DNA from: Streptomyces showdoensis
Lineage (GTDB): Bacteria; Actinomycetota; Actinomycetes; Streptomycetales; Streptomycetaceae
DNA: 64,000 bases
Reading direction: 5' to 3'
Assembly: GCF_039535475.1 (NCBI RefSeq)
Contig: NZ_BAAAXG010000026.1
Location: forward strand, 1,736,001-1,800,000
The number at the start of each line of letters is the position of its first letter. The stretch's first letter is position 1. The notes under the pieces were generated by a model. The model was not told the DNA's origin. It saw only the letters and a program-made list of their open reading frames with translations, and ran no database searches. The position numbers were made by a program, and so were the translations under genes. Positions 45,684 through 55,022 of this stretch are shown here, one piece after another.

Positions 45684-47444
45684 TCAGAGCGCCGGGGCGT
45701 CCGCGAGCAGCCCGCGGTAGAAGGCCGCGTGCGGGGTCTCCAGCGGGGCCGGGCCCGCCAGGTGGACGCCGGTCTTCGGGGCGTCCAGCCTGCGGAGCCA
45801 GTCGAAGGCCTTGCCGTCCTCCTCGCCCCAGGCCGTGAACCGCCAGTGCACCGGGCGGTCCGCTGCCTCGGCCAGCGCCTGCGTCGCGGCGGTACGGGAC
45901 TCGGGGGCGCCGTCCGTCTGGAAGACGACCAGCGCCGGGCGGGCCGGGTCGTTCTTCTCGTGGTGGGCGAGGACCTCCTCGATCGCCCGGTGGTAGTTCG
46001 TCCGGCCCAGCCGGCCGAGCGAGGCGTTGACCGTCTCGATGCGGTCCGGGGTGAGGTCGGCCGGGCGGAGCTCGACGGTGCCGTCGATGTCCGTCGAGAA
46101 GAAGACGGCCGTCACGGTCGCGTCCTCGGAGAGGTGCGCGGCCAGCGCCACGGTCTGCTCGGCGAGCCGCTGCACGGACCCGTCCTTGAAGTACGGCCGC
46201 ATCGACCCCGACCGGTCCACCACGAGGTACACGGCGGCCCGCGCCCCCGCCAGCCCCTGCTTCTTCAGCACGGCACCGGCGGCCTTGTAGGCGTCGGCGA
46301 GGTGGGGGGCGGCGGCCTTGACCTTGGCGAGCGAGAGGGCGGGGCCGGCGGGGGCATCGGTGGCCGGCTCGGCGGCGGTGACCTCGGCGGTGACCTCGGC
46401 GGTCGGCTGGGTGACGGCCGTGACCGGCTCCTCCGCGGTGACCTCGGCGGTCGGCTCGTCGGCGGGGGCGGTGTCGGCGACGGCGACCGGGGCCTCCACC
46501 GGGGTGCTGTCGGCCGCGACCGGCTCCTCAGCCGGGGCGGGGACCGGAGCCTCCGCGGCGGCGGCCGGCTCCTCCGCCTGCTCGGCGGACTCGCGTGCGG
46601 CCGGGATCCGCGCCGAGGGCTCCTCGGCGGTGGCGGGGGTCTCCTCCGCCGCCTCCGCGGCGACGGGCTCCTCGGCGTCCACCGTCCGCTCGGTGGCGGC
46701 GCTCGGCTCGGACGGCTCCGTCGTCGCCGAGGGCGCGTCCGCGTCGGTCGTGTCCTCGCCGGCCGCCGCCGGGGACTCCGACGCCTCCTCGGCCACCTCG
46801 GCGTCCGCCGAGGGCTCGGCGGCGGTCTCCGGTGCGTCCGCCTCCACCGTCGCCTCGGCAGCCGGCTCGTCCGTCTCCGCGTCGCCCGCCTCGGCGACTA
46901 CGGGCTCCTCGGCGGCGGCCTCGGCGACTACGGGGGCCTCGGCGACTACGGGCTCCTCGGCGGCGGCCTCGGCGACTACGGGCTCCTCGGCGGCGGCCTC
47001 GGCGACTACGGGCTCCTCGGCGGCGGCCTTCGGCTCGTCGGTCGGCTCGTCCGCCGCCGGGGACTCCGGCGCGTCCGCGTCCGTCGCCTCGGCCGTCACG
47101 GCCGGCTCGTCCGCGTCCGCGTCCGCCGACGCCGTCGCGGGCTCGGCCTCCGTACGCGCGGGCTCCGCCTCCGGCGCGGACGCGACCGCCTCCGCGCCGG
47201 CAGGCTCGGCCTCGGCGGCTCCCGCGGCGGCGACCTCCGTGTCCGACGCCCGGCGGGCGGGCGGGACCTGGGGGTTGTCGAAGGAGGCGGCCACCAGGTC
47301 CGCGGCCGCGCGTTCGGCGGCGGAGGACGGGTCCTCCGGGGCCGACGCCTGGGCCGGTACGGAGGTTGCCGGGGCGGAGGACTCTTCGGCGTCGTTCGCG
47401 CGGTCTCGGCCGAATACCTTGCGCAGCAAGCTCCGAATACCCAT
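45684..47444 (-). CDS. VWA-domain protein with long acidic Ala/Glu/Pro repeat region
   Basis: ATG 47444 with AAGGGG upstream gives 586 residues. Residues 1-14 are basic (MGIRSLLRKVFGRDRAND). Residues about 20-380 are low-complexity, acidic and repetitive (units such as AAAEEPVVAEA). The C-terminal 210 residues form a von Willebrand A domain: MIDAS DRSGSM, FFSTDIDG and QTDGAPES. There is no signal peptide, so it is probably cytoplasmic. Related VWA-only proteins flank tellurium-resistance (TerD) genes. The role of the acidic region is unknown. Confidence 0.88.
   Translation of the reverse strand: MGIRSLLRKVFGRDRANDAEESSAPATSVPAQASAPEDPSSAAERAAADLVAASFDNPQVPPARRASDTEVAAAGAAEAEPAGAEAVASAPEAEPARTEAEPATASADADADEPAVTAEATDADAPESPAADEPTDEPKAAAEEPVVAEAAAEEPVVAEAAAEEPVVAEAPVVAEAAAEEPVVAEAGDAETDEPAAEATVEADAPETAAEPSADAEVAEEASESPAAAGEDTTDADAPSATTEPSEPSAATERTVDAEEPVAAEAAEETPATAEEPSARIPAARESAEQAEEPAAAAEAPVPAPAEEPVAADSTPVEAPVAVADTAPADEPTAEVTAEEPVTAVTQPTAEVTAEVTAAEPATDAPAGPALSLAKVKAAAPHLADAYKAAGAVLKKQGLAGARAAVYLVVDRSGSMRPYFKDGSVQRLAEQTVALAAHLSEDATVTAVFFSTDIDGTVELRPADLTPDRIETVNASLGRLGRTNYHRAIEEVLAHHEKNDPARPALVVFQTDGAPESRTAATQALAEAADRPVHWRFTAWGEEDGKAFDWLRRLDAPKTGVHLAGPAPLETPHAAFYRGLLADAPAL
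46891..47028 (-). repeat. 30-bp coding tandem repeats in the VWA gene
   Basis: Four full 30-base units (starting TCGGCGACTACGGG on the plus strand) and one 18-base short unit encode AEEPVVAEAA on the minus strand. Units are nearly identical, so copy number is probably variable between strains. Confidence 0.88.
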
Positions 47445-47565
47445 GGGCGAACCCCTTCGCATGAGTTGGGCGTTATGCGTCCTTCATCCCTGGCCAGGGC
47501 GGACACGTAAGGTTAGCGGCCGCGTCCCCCCGGCCCTACGACCCGGGCGCCCCCGGTTGCCGCGC

Positions 47566-47587
47566 ATTCATCCGGCGTTCATTCCGG
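47566..47587. promoter_or_regulatory. Candidate PHO box upstream of phoX
   Basis: ATTCATCCGGC and GTTCATTCCGG are consecutive 11-base direct repeats matching the Streptomyces PhoP repeat-unit form GTTCAYYYRSG. They lie 70-91 bases before the phoX start codon, consistent with activation in phosphate limitation. Confidence 0.65.
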
Positions 47588-47656
47588 CGCCTCCGGCGTG
47601 CAGATGTGCACACATAACGTCACCGCCGGACGACGGTCGACACCACGGAGGACGAA

Positions 47657-49717
47657 GTGCGCAATCTGCTGCCGATGCTGAGCAACCACTCGCATGGAGG
47701 CGGCCGTTCCGCCATGACGTGCCGGTTCCGGTGTGGCGACGCCTGCTTCCAGGAAGTGCCCAACACCAGCGCCAACGAGTACGTCGGCGACGTCATAGCG
47801 GGGGCGCTCTCGCGCCGCTCCGTGATGCGCGCCGCCGCCGTCGTGACCGTCGCCTCCGCCGCCGGTTCCGCGCTCGCCTTCGGAGACGTACCCGCCGCCG
47901 AGGCGCACGGGAGGCCGAAGCCGAACCCGAAGACGGACGGGGCCCGCGGGCTGCGGTTCCAGCCGGTCGCGCCGAACACCGCCGACCAGGTCACCGTCCC
48001 CGCCGGCTACGAGCAGAACGTGGTCATCCGCTGGGGCGAGCCCATCCTGCGCGGCGCGCCGGCCTTCGACCCGGAGAAGCAGACGGCCAAGGCGCAGGCC
48101 GGGCAGTTCGGGTACAACAACGACTTCCTCTCCCTGCTGCCGCTGCCGGGCGAGCACCACCGCCAGGTCCTCGTGGCCAACCACGAGTACACCGACGAGG
48201 TGCTGATGTTCCGGGGCTACGACCCGGAGAACCCGACCCGCGAGCAGGTCGAGATCGCCTGGGCCGCGCACGGCCTCGGCGTCGTCGTGGTCCAGGAGGA
48301 GCACCGCAGCGGCAAGCTGACGGCCGTCACCCGCCACCGGCTCAACCGGCGCCTGACCGCCACCAGCCCGTTCGAGCTCACCGGCCCCGCCGCCGGCGCC
48401 GCGCTGGTCCGGACCTCCGCCGACCCGGCCGGGCGTACCGTCCTCGGCACGCTGAACAACTGCTCCGGCGGCACCACCCCGTGGGGCACCACCCTCCACG
48501 GCGAGGAGAACTTCAACCAGTACTTCGCCAACGCGTCGAGCGCCACCGACAAGCGCTACGGCATCGGCACCGGCGCCAGCGAGCGCAAGTGGGAGCGGTT
48601 CGACAAGCGCTTCGACCTCAAGCAGGAGCCCAACGAGGCGCACCGCTTCGGCTGGGTCGTCGAGCTCGACCCGTACGACCCGGAGTCCACGCCCCGCAAG
48701 CGCACCGCGCTCGGGCGCTTCAAGCACGAGGCCGCGCAGCCGCGGCTGACCGCCGACGGGCGGCCGGTCGTCTACATGGGCGACGACGAGCGCTTCGACT
48801 ACTTCTACAAGTTCGTGTCGAGCAAGAAGATGAAGAAGGGCTCGTCGAGGGCCGCGCACGCGCACAACCTCACCCTGCTCGACGAGGGCACGCTCTACGT
48901 CGCCAAGCTGACCGGCGACAGCCCGGCCGCCGAGATCGACGGCACCGGCAAGCTGCCCTCCGACGGCGAGTTCGACGGCTCCGGCGTGTGGATCCCGCTG
49001 GCCACCGCCGGTCCGGCCGGCGCCGTCTCGCACGTGCCCGGCATGACCGCCGAGGAGGTGTACGTCTTCACCCGGCTCGCCGGCGACAAGGTGGGCGCCA
49101 CCAAGATGGACCGCCCCGAGGACATCGAGCCCTCCCCGCGCACCGGCCGCGTGTACGTCGCGCTCACCAACAACTCCAACCGCGGCAAGGGCACCAACCC
49201 GGCCGCCGACGAGGCCAACCCGCGCAACCTCAACAAGCACGGGCAGATCCTGGAGCTGGCCGAGCACTGGGACGACCCGGCGTCGGACGGCTTCGCGTGG
49301 CGGCTGTTCCTGGTCGCGGGCGACCCGAACGACCCGGCCACCTACTTCGCGGGCTTCCCCAAGGAGAAGGTGTCCCCGATCTCCTGCCCCGACAACGTGG
49401 CCTTCGACCCGCACGGCAACCTGTGGATCTCCACCGACGGCAACCAGCTCGGCTCCCACGACGGCCTGTTCGGCGTCGCCACGCACGGCGAGCGGCGCGG
49501 TGAGCTCAAGCAGTTCCTGACCGTCCCGACCGGCGCCGAGACCTGCGGTCCGATCGTGCAGGACCGCCGGGTCCTGGTCGCCGTCCAGCACCCGGGCGAG
49601 ATCGACGGGGCCTCCGTCGAGAAGCCGGCCTCCGTCTGGCCCGACGGGCCCGGCAGGATCGTTCGCCCGGCCGTCGTGTCGGTGTGGCGCGCGGACGGCC
49701 GCGACATCGGCGTCTGA
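47657..49717 (+). CDS. phoX: PhoX-type alkaline phosphatase with Tat signal
   Basis: GTG 47657 after GGAGGAC gives 686 residues. A twin-arginine signal is visible: LSRRSVMRAAAVVTVASAAGS at residues about 54-74. The DUF839/PhoX catalytic pattern includes the N-terminal CGDACFQEVPNTS, ANHEYTDEVLMF, TPWGTTLHGEENFNQYF, GRFKHEAAQPRLT, and a C-terminal CPDNVAFDPHGNLWISTDGN. PhoX is a Ca/Fe-dependent monoesterase secreted by the Tat route. A probable PHO box lies upstream and it is divergent from the VWA gene. Confidence 0.94.
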   Translation: MRNLLPMLSNHSHGGGRSAMTCRFRCGDACFQEVPNTSANEYVGDVIAGALSRRSVMRAAAVVTVASAAGSALAFGDVPAAEAHGRPKPNPKTDGARGLRFQPVAPNTADQVTVPAGYEQNVVIRWGEPILRGAPAFDPEKQTAKAQAGQFGYNNDFLSLLPLPGEHHRQVLVANHEYTDEVLMFRGYDPENPTREQVEIAWAAHGLGVVVVQEEHRSGKLTAVTRHRLNRRLTATSPFELTGPAAGAALVRTSADPAGRTVLGTLNNCSGGTTPWGTTLHGEENFNQYFANASSATDKRYGIGTGASERKWERFDKRFDLKQEPNEAHRFGWVVELDPYDPESTPRKRTALGRFKHEAAQPRLTADGRPVVYMGDDERFDYFYKFVSSKKMKKGSSRAAHAHNLTLLDEGTLYVAKLTGDSPAAEIDGTGKLPSDGEFDGSGVWIPLATAGPAGAVSHVPGMTAEEVYVFTRLAGDKVGATKMDRPEDIEPSPRTGRVYVALTNNSNRGKGTNPAADEANPRNLNKHGQILELAEHWDDPASDGFAWRLFLVAGDPNDPATYFAGFPKEKVSPISCPDNVAFDPHGNLWISTDGNQLGSHDGLFGVATHGERRGELKQFLTVPTGAETCGPIVQDRRVLVAVQHPGEIDGASVEKPASVWPDGPGRIVRPAVVSVWRADGRDIGV

Positions 49718-49762
49718 CGCCCGACCGGGCCGCGGGGGCGGGCGGCCGGGCGGCGGGGCCGC

Positions 49763-50770
49763 TCAGCCCGTCCCCGTCCCCGTTCCCACGCCCAGGCCCT
49801 CCCTGAAGCGGACGAACTGCTCCTCCGGCTCCCCCGTGTACACCCACGGCACCCACGCCGCCCGGGTGCCCAGGAGCCCGAGGAGTTCCCGCGCCACCTC
49901 GACCTGGCCCGCGTAGCACGCCGCGTGGGCCAGGTAGTTGAGGTCCGCGACCTCCTCCGGGGCCACCGGGCGTCCCGGTTCGCGTCCGCCGATCCAGCGG
50001 GCGTAGGTGCGGCGCAGCTCGGTCACCGCGAGCTCGTGCTTCCAGTGCTGGTCGAAGCCGCGCACCGGGCCCCGGCCGAGTGCCCCGTCGGCGATGTAGC
50101 GGTACTCCTCGACCCGCGCGATCTGCACCAGGATCGGCAGCGGCGAGCCGGGCGGCGCCACCCCCGCCGCGTCGCGCGCGAAGTCGTACATGGCGCCGTG
50201 CGTGCCGTGCCAGCGGGCCGACCAGTAGCGCAGCACCTGGGTGTGGCCCTCGGTGTTGTACGGGTCGCGGCGCCGCAACTCGTCGAACCAGTGGCGCAGT
50301 TCGCGGCGCGGCACCCCGCCCTCGTACAGCCGGGCGACCGAAAGCAGCGACACCCACGGCATCGGGTCGGCGGGGGCCGCCCCGGACGCCGCGAGGCAGG
50401 CGTCGACGGCCGCGTCGATCCGGCCGCGGTCGACGGCGCCGCCCCGGCCGGCGGCGATGGCCGCGTCGAAGACCCGTACGACCTCGGTGGCCGCCCGCAG
50501 GACGGCCGCGTCCGGGTCGCCCGGTTCGGCGGCCCGCCAGGCCTCGACGGTGGAGCCGCCCGCGGCGGCGTGCGAGAGGAGCCGCAGCCGGTGGGTGCGG
50601 CGCGGCCAGTCGTCGCCGGTGGCCCGCAGCAGGTCCCGTACCCCCTGCCAGCGGCCGATGACCATGTCGTGGCGGGCCTCGGTGAGGGCGCGGTCGCCGA
50701 GGTCCGGGTCGAAGTCGGGTGTGAAGCGCGGCGGGCGCGACGAGCGGCCCGGTCTGCGGAGAGCGGCCAT
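49763..50770 (-). CDS. Helical hypothetical protein downstream of an APC permease
   Basis: The 335-residue product is helical, with TPR-like stretches (RHDMVIGRWQGVRDLLRAT, RRTHRLRLLSHAAAGGSTVEAW) and a C-terminal GTGTGTG tail. I recognise no domain. It follows the APC permease by 27 bases in the same direction and so is likely co-transcribed. No function can be given. Confidence 0.75.
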   Translation of the reverse strand: MAALRRPGRSSRPPRFTPDFDPDLGDRALTEARHDMVIGRWQGVRDLLRATGDDWPRRTHRLRLLSHAAAGGSTVEAWRAAEPGDPDAAVLRAATEVVRVFDAAIAAGRGGAVDRGRIDAAVDACLAASGAAPADPMPWVSLLSVARLYEGGVPRRELRHWFDELRRRDPYNTEGHTQVLRYWSARWHGTHGAMYDFARDAAGVAPPGSPLPILVQIARVEEYRYIADGALGRGPVRGFDQHWKHELAVTELRRTYARWIGGREPGRPVAPEEVADLNYLAHAACYAGQVEVARELLGLLGTRAAWVPWVYTGEPEEQFVRFREGLGVGTGTGTG

Positions 50771-50797
50771 CCGTTCCTCCTTCGAAGGCCGTGGCCG

Positions 50798-52273
50798 TCA
50801 GAAGTCCGTGGCGAGCGACTCGTCCGAGCGGCGGGCGCGCGGCGAGTCCGGTGAGTCGAAGGGCGCGGCGGCGGCGAGCGCGCGGGCCGCGTCGAGGCGG
50901 GCGGGGCGGTAGTAGGCGCTGCCCCTGGCCCAGTACACGAGCATCGGCACGACGCCGGCGGCGAGGCCGCCGAGGCCGATGGCGAGGGCGGTGGCGGAGA
51001 GCTCGCCGAGCGACTCGACGAAGGCCCACAGCATGAACGCGGAGCCGAGCAGCGGCCACAGTCCGCCCAGGACGAAGTCCCGTACGGAGCTCAGCAGCAG
51101 CGACTTGTAGGCGACGACGGCGGCGATCCCGGCGAGGCCGTAGTAGAACGCGATCTGCAGTCCGATCGCGCTGACCGCGTCCTTGAGGACCCGCTCCACC
51201 GAGCCGGCGGCGGCCGCGGCGCCGAACATGAGGAGCGCGGCGGCGCCGACCGCGACGATGGCCACCCAGGGGGTGTTCCAGCGCCGGTGCACGGTGCCGA
51301 GCGCGGCCGGCATCGTGCGGTCCCGGCCCATCGCGAACAGCGAGCGGGTGACCTGGATCAGGGTGGTCTCCAGGGTCGCGACCGTGGAGAGCAGCACGGC
51401 CAGGACGAGGAGCTTGCCGCCCGCGCCGGGCCAGATCTCCTCGCCGAGGACGGCGAGGACGTTGGCGCCGGCGGTCTCGATCCGCCCCGCGCTCAGCAGC
51501 ACGTTGACGGCGACCGTGAACGCCTCGAACAGCAGGAAGACCACGCCGATGCCGACCAGCGCGGCCAGCCCCGCGGTGCGGCGGCTGTCGCGGGTCTCCT
51601 CGCTGAGGTTGCTGGTGACGTCCCAGCCCCAGTAGTAGAAGGCGGCGATCAGCGCGCCGGACGCGAAGCCGGAGGTCCCGTCGAAGTGGCCGAAGCCGAA
51701 CCAGGACCAGTCGAAGGCCGTGGCGTGGCCGCGGTGCAGCACCGCGCCGAGGATGAAGGCGAGGAGGATCAGCAACTCGACGCCGGTCATGAGGAGTTGG
51801 GCCCGGACGGTGAGCCGGGCGCCGCCGAGGACGACCAGCAGCATCATCAGGAACCAGCCGGCCCCGACGGCGCAGGACAGCGCGGTGTTCTCGGCGAGCC
51901 CGGCGTCGAAGAGGGAGAGCGTCAGCGAGCCCGCGGGCAGTGATCCGGCGACCATGAACACGGTCGCGGCGAAGACCAGGGCCCAGCCGGAGAGGAAGCC
52001 GAGGAAGGGGTGGAGGGTGCGGCCCACCCAGGAGTAGCCGGCACCCGCGTTGACGTCGATGCGGCCGAGCCGGGCGTACGCGAGGACGATGCCGAGCATC
52101 GGTATCGCGCAGTAGAGCAGCGCGGCGGGCCCGGCCAGGCCGACCGCGCCGAACAGGACGGCGGTCGTCGCGGCGAGCGAGTACGCGGGGGCGCTGCCGG
52201 CCACGGCCATCACGATGGTGTCGAAGGTGCCGAGGGCGTTGGGCTGGAGGCCTCTGCCGGAGGTGGGGCGCAT
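50798..52273 (-). CDS. APC superfamily amino-acid/polyamine permease
   Basis: The 491-residue protein has about twelve membrane segments. The N-terminal motif LGTFDTIVMAVAGSAPAYSL, then AGAGYSWVGRTLHPFLGFLSGW and YWGWDVTSNLSEETRDS, match the APC family. Substrate cannot be told from the sequence. Upstream bases 52274-52503 (230) hold its promoter; I see no clear elements. The gene ahead of it reads the same way. Confidence 0.92.
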   Translation of the reverse strand: MRPTSGRGLQPNALGTFDTIVMAVAGSAPAYSLAATTAVLFGAVGLAGPAALLYCAIPMLGIVLAYARLGRIDVNAGAGYSWVGRTLHPFLGFLSGWALVFAATVFMVAGSLPAGSLTLSLFDAGLAENTALSCAVGAGWFLMMLLVVLGGARLTVRAQLLMTGVELLILLAFILGAVLHRGHATAFDWSWFGFGHFDGTSGFASGALIAAFYYWGWDVTSNLSEETRDSRRTAGLAALVGIGVVFLLFEAFTVAVNVLLSAGRIETAGANVLAVLGEEIWPGAGGKLLVLAVLLSTVATLETTLIQVTRSLFAMGRDRTMPAALGTVHRRWNTPWVAIVAVGAAALLMFGAAAAAGSVERVLKDAVSAIGLQIAFYYGLAGIAAVVAYKSLLLSSVRDFVLGGLWPLLGSAFMLWAFVESLGELSATALAIGLGGLAAGVVPMLVYWARGSAYYRPARLDAARALAAAAPFDSPDSPRARRSDESLATDF

Positions 52274-52503
52274 GGGGGGTGTCCTCGGGGAGGGGAAGGA
52301 CGGCGGACACAGGCAAGTGACCCTGCCACCAGGTCGCTTGTGGCCAGGGGGAGGGGGCGCGGATCACGGTGAGTCGAGCGCATCGTAGTCGTACGCGTGG
52401 ATTCCGGTAACGGCGGTGGGAGGGTTCCGTTCCGCAACCGCCGGTAAGGGCTTCCGTACGCCCCATTGGCGAGGTTTGAGCCTCGGCCGCCCCCCTGGGG
52501 GCT

Positions 52504-54465
52504 TCACGGGGAGGCGATCGCGCGGGCCGCCCGCACCTCCTGCCGCAGCGGTTCCAGGACCCCCTCCTCGTCGCCGCCGAGATCGACGCGGACCTCCACC
52601 AGGACGTCGCTGGACCGCAGCCCCTCGGCGAGCTCCCGCAACTGCCCCTCCACGGCGGCGACCTCGGCCGGTTCGGGCGCGGGCGCGCCGTGGTCGACGC
52701 GGATGCGGGCGGCGGTCGTGGCGTCCACGAGGCGTTCCACGGCGATGGCGAGGGGCCACCAGGCGGCGGCCAGGTCCCCGGCCGGCGGCGGTTCGGTGAG
52801 GGCCCGCTGGAACTCGGAGCGGACCGCCGACATGTCCCGGTACAGCTTGCGCCGGGCCCGGTGCCGCACCGGGGGGTCGTCCCCGGCCAGGGGCGAGAAC
52901 GCCAGCGCCACGTACCCGGCGGTGTCGGCGACGGCGTCCGCGAGCCGGTCCGCGACCCGGGTGTGCCAGGACTCGGGCCACAGCAGGTACCCGGCGACCA
53001 GGGCGATCGCGCAGCCGATCAGCGAGTCGTAGAGCCGCGGCAGCACGAGGTCGAAGCCCTGGTGGTTGAGCAGGTCGGAGAGGAGCAGGATGACCGGGGT
53101 GATGGCCGCGGTCTGGAAGGCGTACCCCTTCGCGGAGAAGGCCGGGATCAGCGCGGCGAGCAGCATCATCACGGGCACGTCCCACCAGCCCCGCGGCACC
53201 GCCGCGAGCACCGGCGCGGCGACCAGCAGCCCGGCGGCGGTGCCGAGCGCGCGCAGCACGGCCCGCGAGAAGACCGAGCCGAAGTCGGGCTTGAGGACGA
53301 AGGTGACGGTGAGCGCGATCCAGTACGAGCGGGGCACCGGGATCAGCGAGACCAGCGCCTGGGAGAGCCCGATGCACAGGGCGAGCCGCAGCCCGTAGCG
53401 CCAGGACGCCTCCGAGAACAGCACGGCGCGGGAGGTGCGGCGCACCCGGACGCGGAGCGCGGCCGGCCGTCCCAGCCGGTCGTCGACGTTGTACGGGTTG
53501 GGCTCCGCCTTGTGGACGACGGTCGCCGCGTACCGCAGGGCCGCGTCGACGGCCCGCTCCGAGGGGCGGCGGGGCTCGGGCAGCGCGAGCTCGGGCGCGC
53601 CGGTGCGGCCCCGGTCGACCGAGTCGGCGAGCCCGCGCACGGCCGCCGGGATCTCGGGCGGCAGCGGCCGGTGGAAGCGCCGCGCGGCGAGGTGGGCGGC
53701 GGGCGCGGCCTCCAGGAGCGGGATGACCGCGTTCAGCTGGGAGAGCAGCCGGACCAGGGTGGGGGCCCGGCCGTGCTGGCGGGCGCGGCGGGCGAGCACC
53801 AGGTCGTAGGACTGGTTGAGGGAGGCGGTGACGGCCTGTCGCTTCTCGTCGTACGTGTCGGCGCCCGCGGCCTCGAAGAGTTCGGCGACGGCCCGGTAGG
53901 TCCCGGCGACCGCCGTCCGTTCGGGCGCGCCGCCGCGCAGCGGCCAGCCGAGCAGGGTGAGGACGAGGACCACGACGCCGCCGAGGGTGAGCAGCAGCGG
54001 CGCCTTCCACCAGGGGTCGGGCATCGGCAGGCCCGCGCCCACGACGGCGTTGAGGAGCAGCAGCAGCCCGGAGACGGAGGCGACGGCGCCGATCGAGGAG
54101 ATCATCCCGGAGACGAGCGCGACGAGCGTGAGCGCGGCGACGGCGAGCCAGCCCTGCCCGAAGACGAGCGTGCCGAGCGTGACGCCGAGGGCGCCGAAGA
54201 GCTGCGGGACGGCGATGTTGAAGATCCGCATCCGGTACGCGTCGGCGGTGTCACCGATGACCCCGGACAGGGCGCCCATGGACACCAGGGCCCCGTACGC
54301 GGGCTGTCCGGCGGCGAACCCCACGGCCAGCGGCGCGGAGAGCGCGACCGCGGCGCGCAGCACGGCGGCCCACGGCACGGGGGTGGGCTGCGGGCGGAGT
54401 CCCGCGGTGAGCCAGGACGGTGGGGTGAGCCGGGCGGGCGGGGTGATCCGTGCGGGTTTCGCCAT
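52504..54465 (-). CDS. FUSC-family (aromatic-acid exporter type) membrane protein
   Basis: The 653-residue product has the two-bundle FUSC layout: membrane segments at residues about 40-165, a cytoplasmic helical region to about 310, a second membrane bundle from about 340 to 480 (CIGLSQALVSLIPVPRSYWIALTVTFVLKPDFGSVFSRAVLRALGT), and a C-terminal soluble part. Family members such as YccS/AaeB export aromatic carboxylates and can be pH- or drug-related. It is alone, with DUF2630 upstream. Confidence 0.9.
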   Translation of the reverse strand: MAKPARITPPARLTPPSWLTAGLRPQPTPVPWAAVLRAAVALSAPLAVGFAAGQPAYGALVSMGALSGVIGDTADAYRMRIFNIAVPQLFGALGVTLGTLVFGQGWLAVAALTLVALVSGMISSIGAVASVSGLLLLLNAVVGAGLPMPDPWWKAPLLLTLGGVVVLVLTLLGWPLRGGAPERTAVAGTYRAVAELFEAAGADTYDEKRQAVTASLNQSYDLVLARRARQHGRAPTLVRLLSQLNAVIPLLEAAPAAHLAARRFHRPLPPEIPAAVRGLADSVDRGRTGAPELALPEPRRPSERAVDAALRYAATVVHKAEPNPYNVDDRLGRPAALRVRVRRTSRAVLFSEASWRYGLRLALCIGLSQALVSLIPVPRSYWIALTVTFVLKPDFGSVFSRAVLRALGTAAGLLVAAPVLAAVPRGWWDVPVMMLLAALIPAFSAKGYAFQTAAITPVILLLSDLLNHQGFDLVLPRLYDSLIGCAIALVAGYLLWPESWHTRVADRLADAVADTAGYVALAFSPLAGDDPPVRHRARRKLYRDMSAVRSEFQRALTEPPPAGDLAAAWWPLAIAVERLVDATTAARIRVDHGAPAPEPAEVAAVEGQLRELAEGLRSSDVLVEVRVDLGGDEEGVLEPLRQEVRAARAIASP

Positions 54466-54540
54466 GCTTCCAACGTAGGACGAGGGGGAGGTCCGGCCGA
54501 CGAGGGGGGCGTGCGGGCCCTCGGGCGGGCGGCGAGGTCC

Positions 54541-54640
54541 CGAAGGCGGGGGCCGAGGGCGGGGGCCGAGGGCGCCGGCGTGGACCCGAAGGCGGGGGCG
54601 GGGGTCGAGGGCGGGGGCGGGGGTCGAGGGCGCCGGCGGG
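54541..54640 (+). repeat. G-run rich repeats, possible G-quadruplex DNA
   Basis: Two related 45-50-base blocks consist of GGCGGGGGC and GAGGGC words, each with four or more GGG runs within 30 bases. They lie between the DUF2630 stop and the FUSC start, so an RNA made from the minus strand would be C-rich; the G-rich strand is the plus strand. No gene is present here. Confidence 0.7.
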
Positions 54641-54649
54641 GCGCCCGGG

Positions 54650-54886
54650 TCAGTTGCGGTAGCCCTCGACCTCCGCCGCCGGGCGGACGGCCGCCGTGTC
54701 CGGGTCCTCGCCGAACTCGCTCTTCGCGCGGCGCTGCCGCAGCAGGTCCCAGCACTGGTCGAGCCGGACCTCCAGCTCGGCGAGGCGGGCGCGTTCCTCG
54801 TCCGGGAGGCCGCCGGAGCGCAGGCGGAGCGCCCGTTCCTCCTCGACGAGGGAGCCGATGTTCTCGAGGATCTCGTCGTTGTCCAT
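54650..54886 (-). CDS. DUF2630 small protein
   Basis: ATG 54886 gives 78 residues, MDNDEILENIGSLVEEERALRLRSGG. It forms a helical hairpin (residues about 2-25 and 28-55) followed by RAKSEFGEDPDTAAVRPA, as in DUF2630, an actinobacterial family of unknown function. The upstream extension to 54997 is Pro/Arg-rich and unlike the family. Confidence 0.9.
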   Translation of the reverse strand: MDNDEILENIGSLVEEERALRLRSGGLPDEERARLAELEVRLDQCWDLLRQRRAKSEFGEDPDTAAVRPAAEVEGYRN

Positions 54887-55022
54887 GCCTTCAGCGTGGC
54901 CGATCGGCGCCCGCCGTGCAGGTCGAGGAGGCCGGGGCGGCGGCCGTGGGCACGGCGGCCGGGAACGCCGGCGGCCCGGGCGGCGGCGGACCGCCACCCG
55001 GGCCGGAGGGGGTGCGCTCCGC

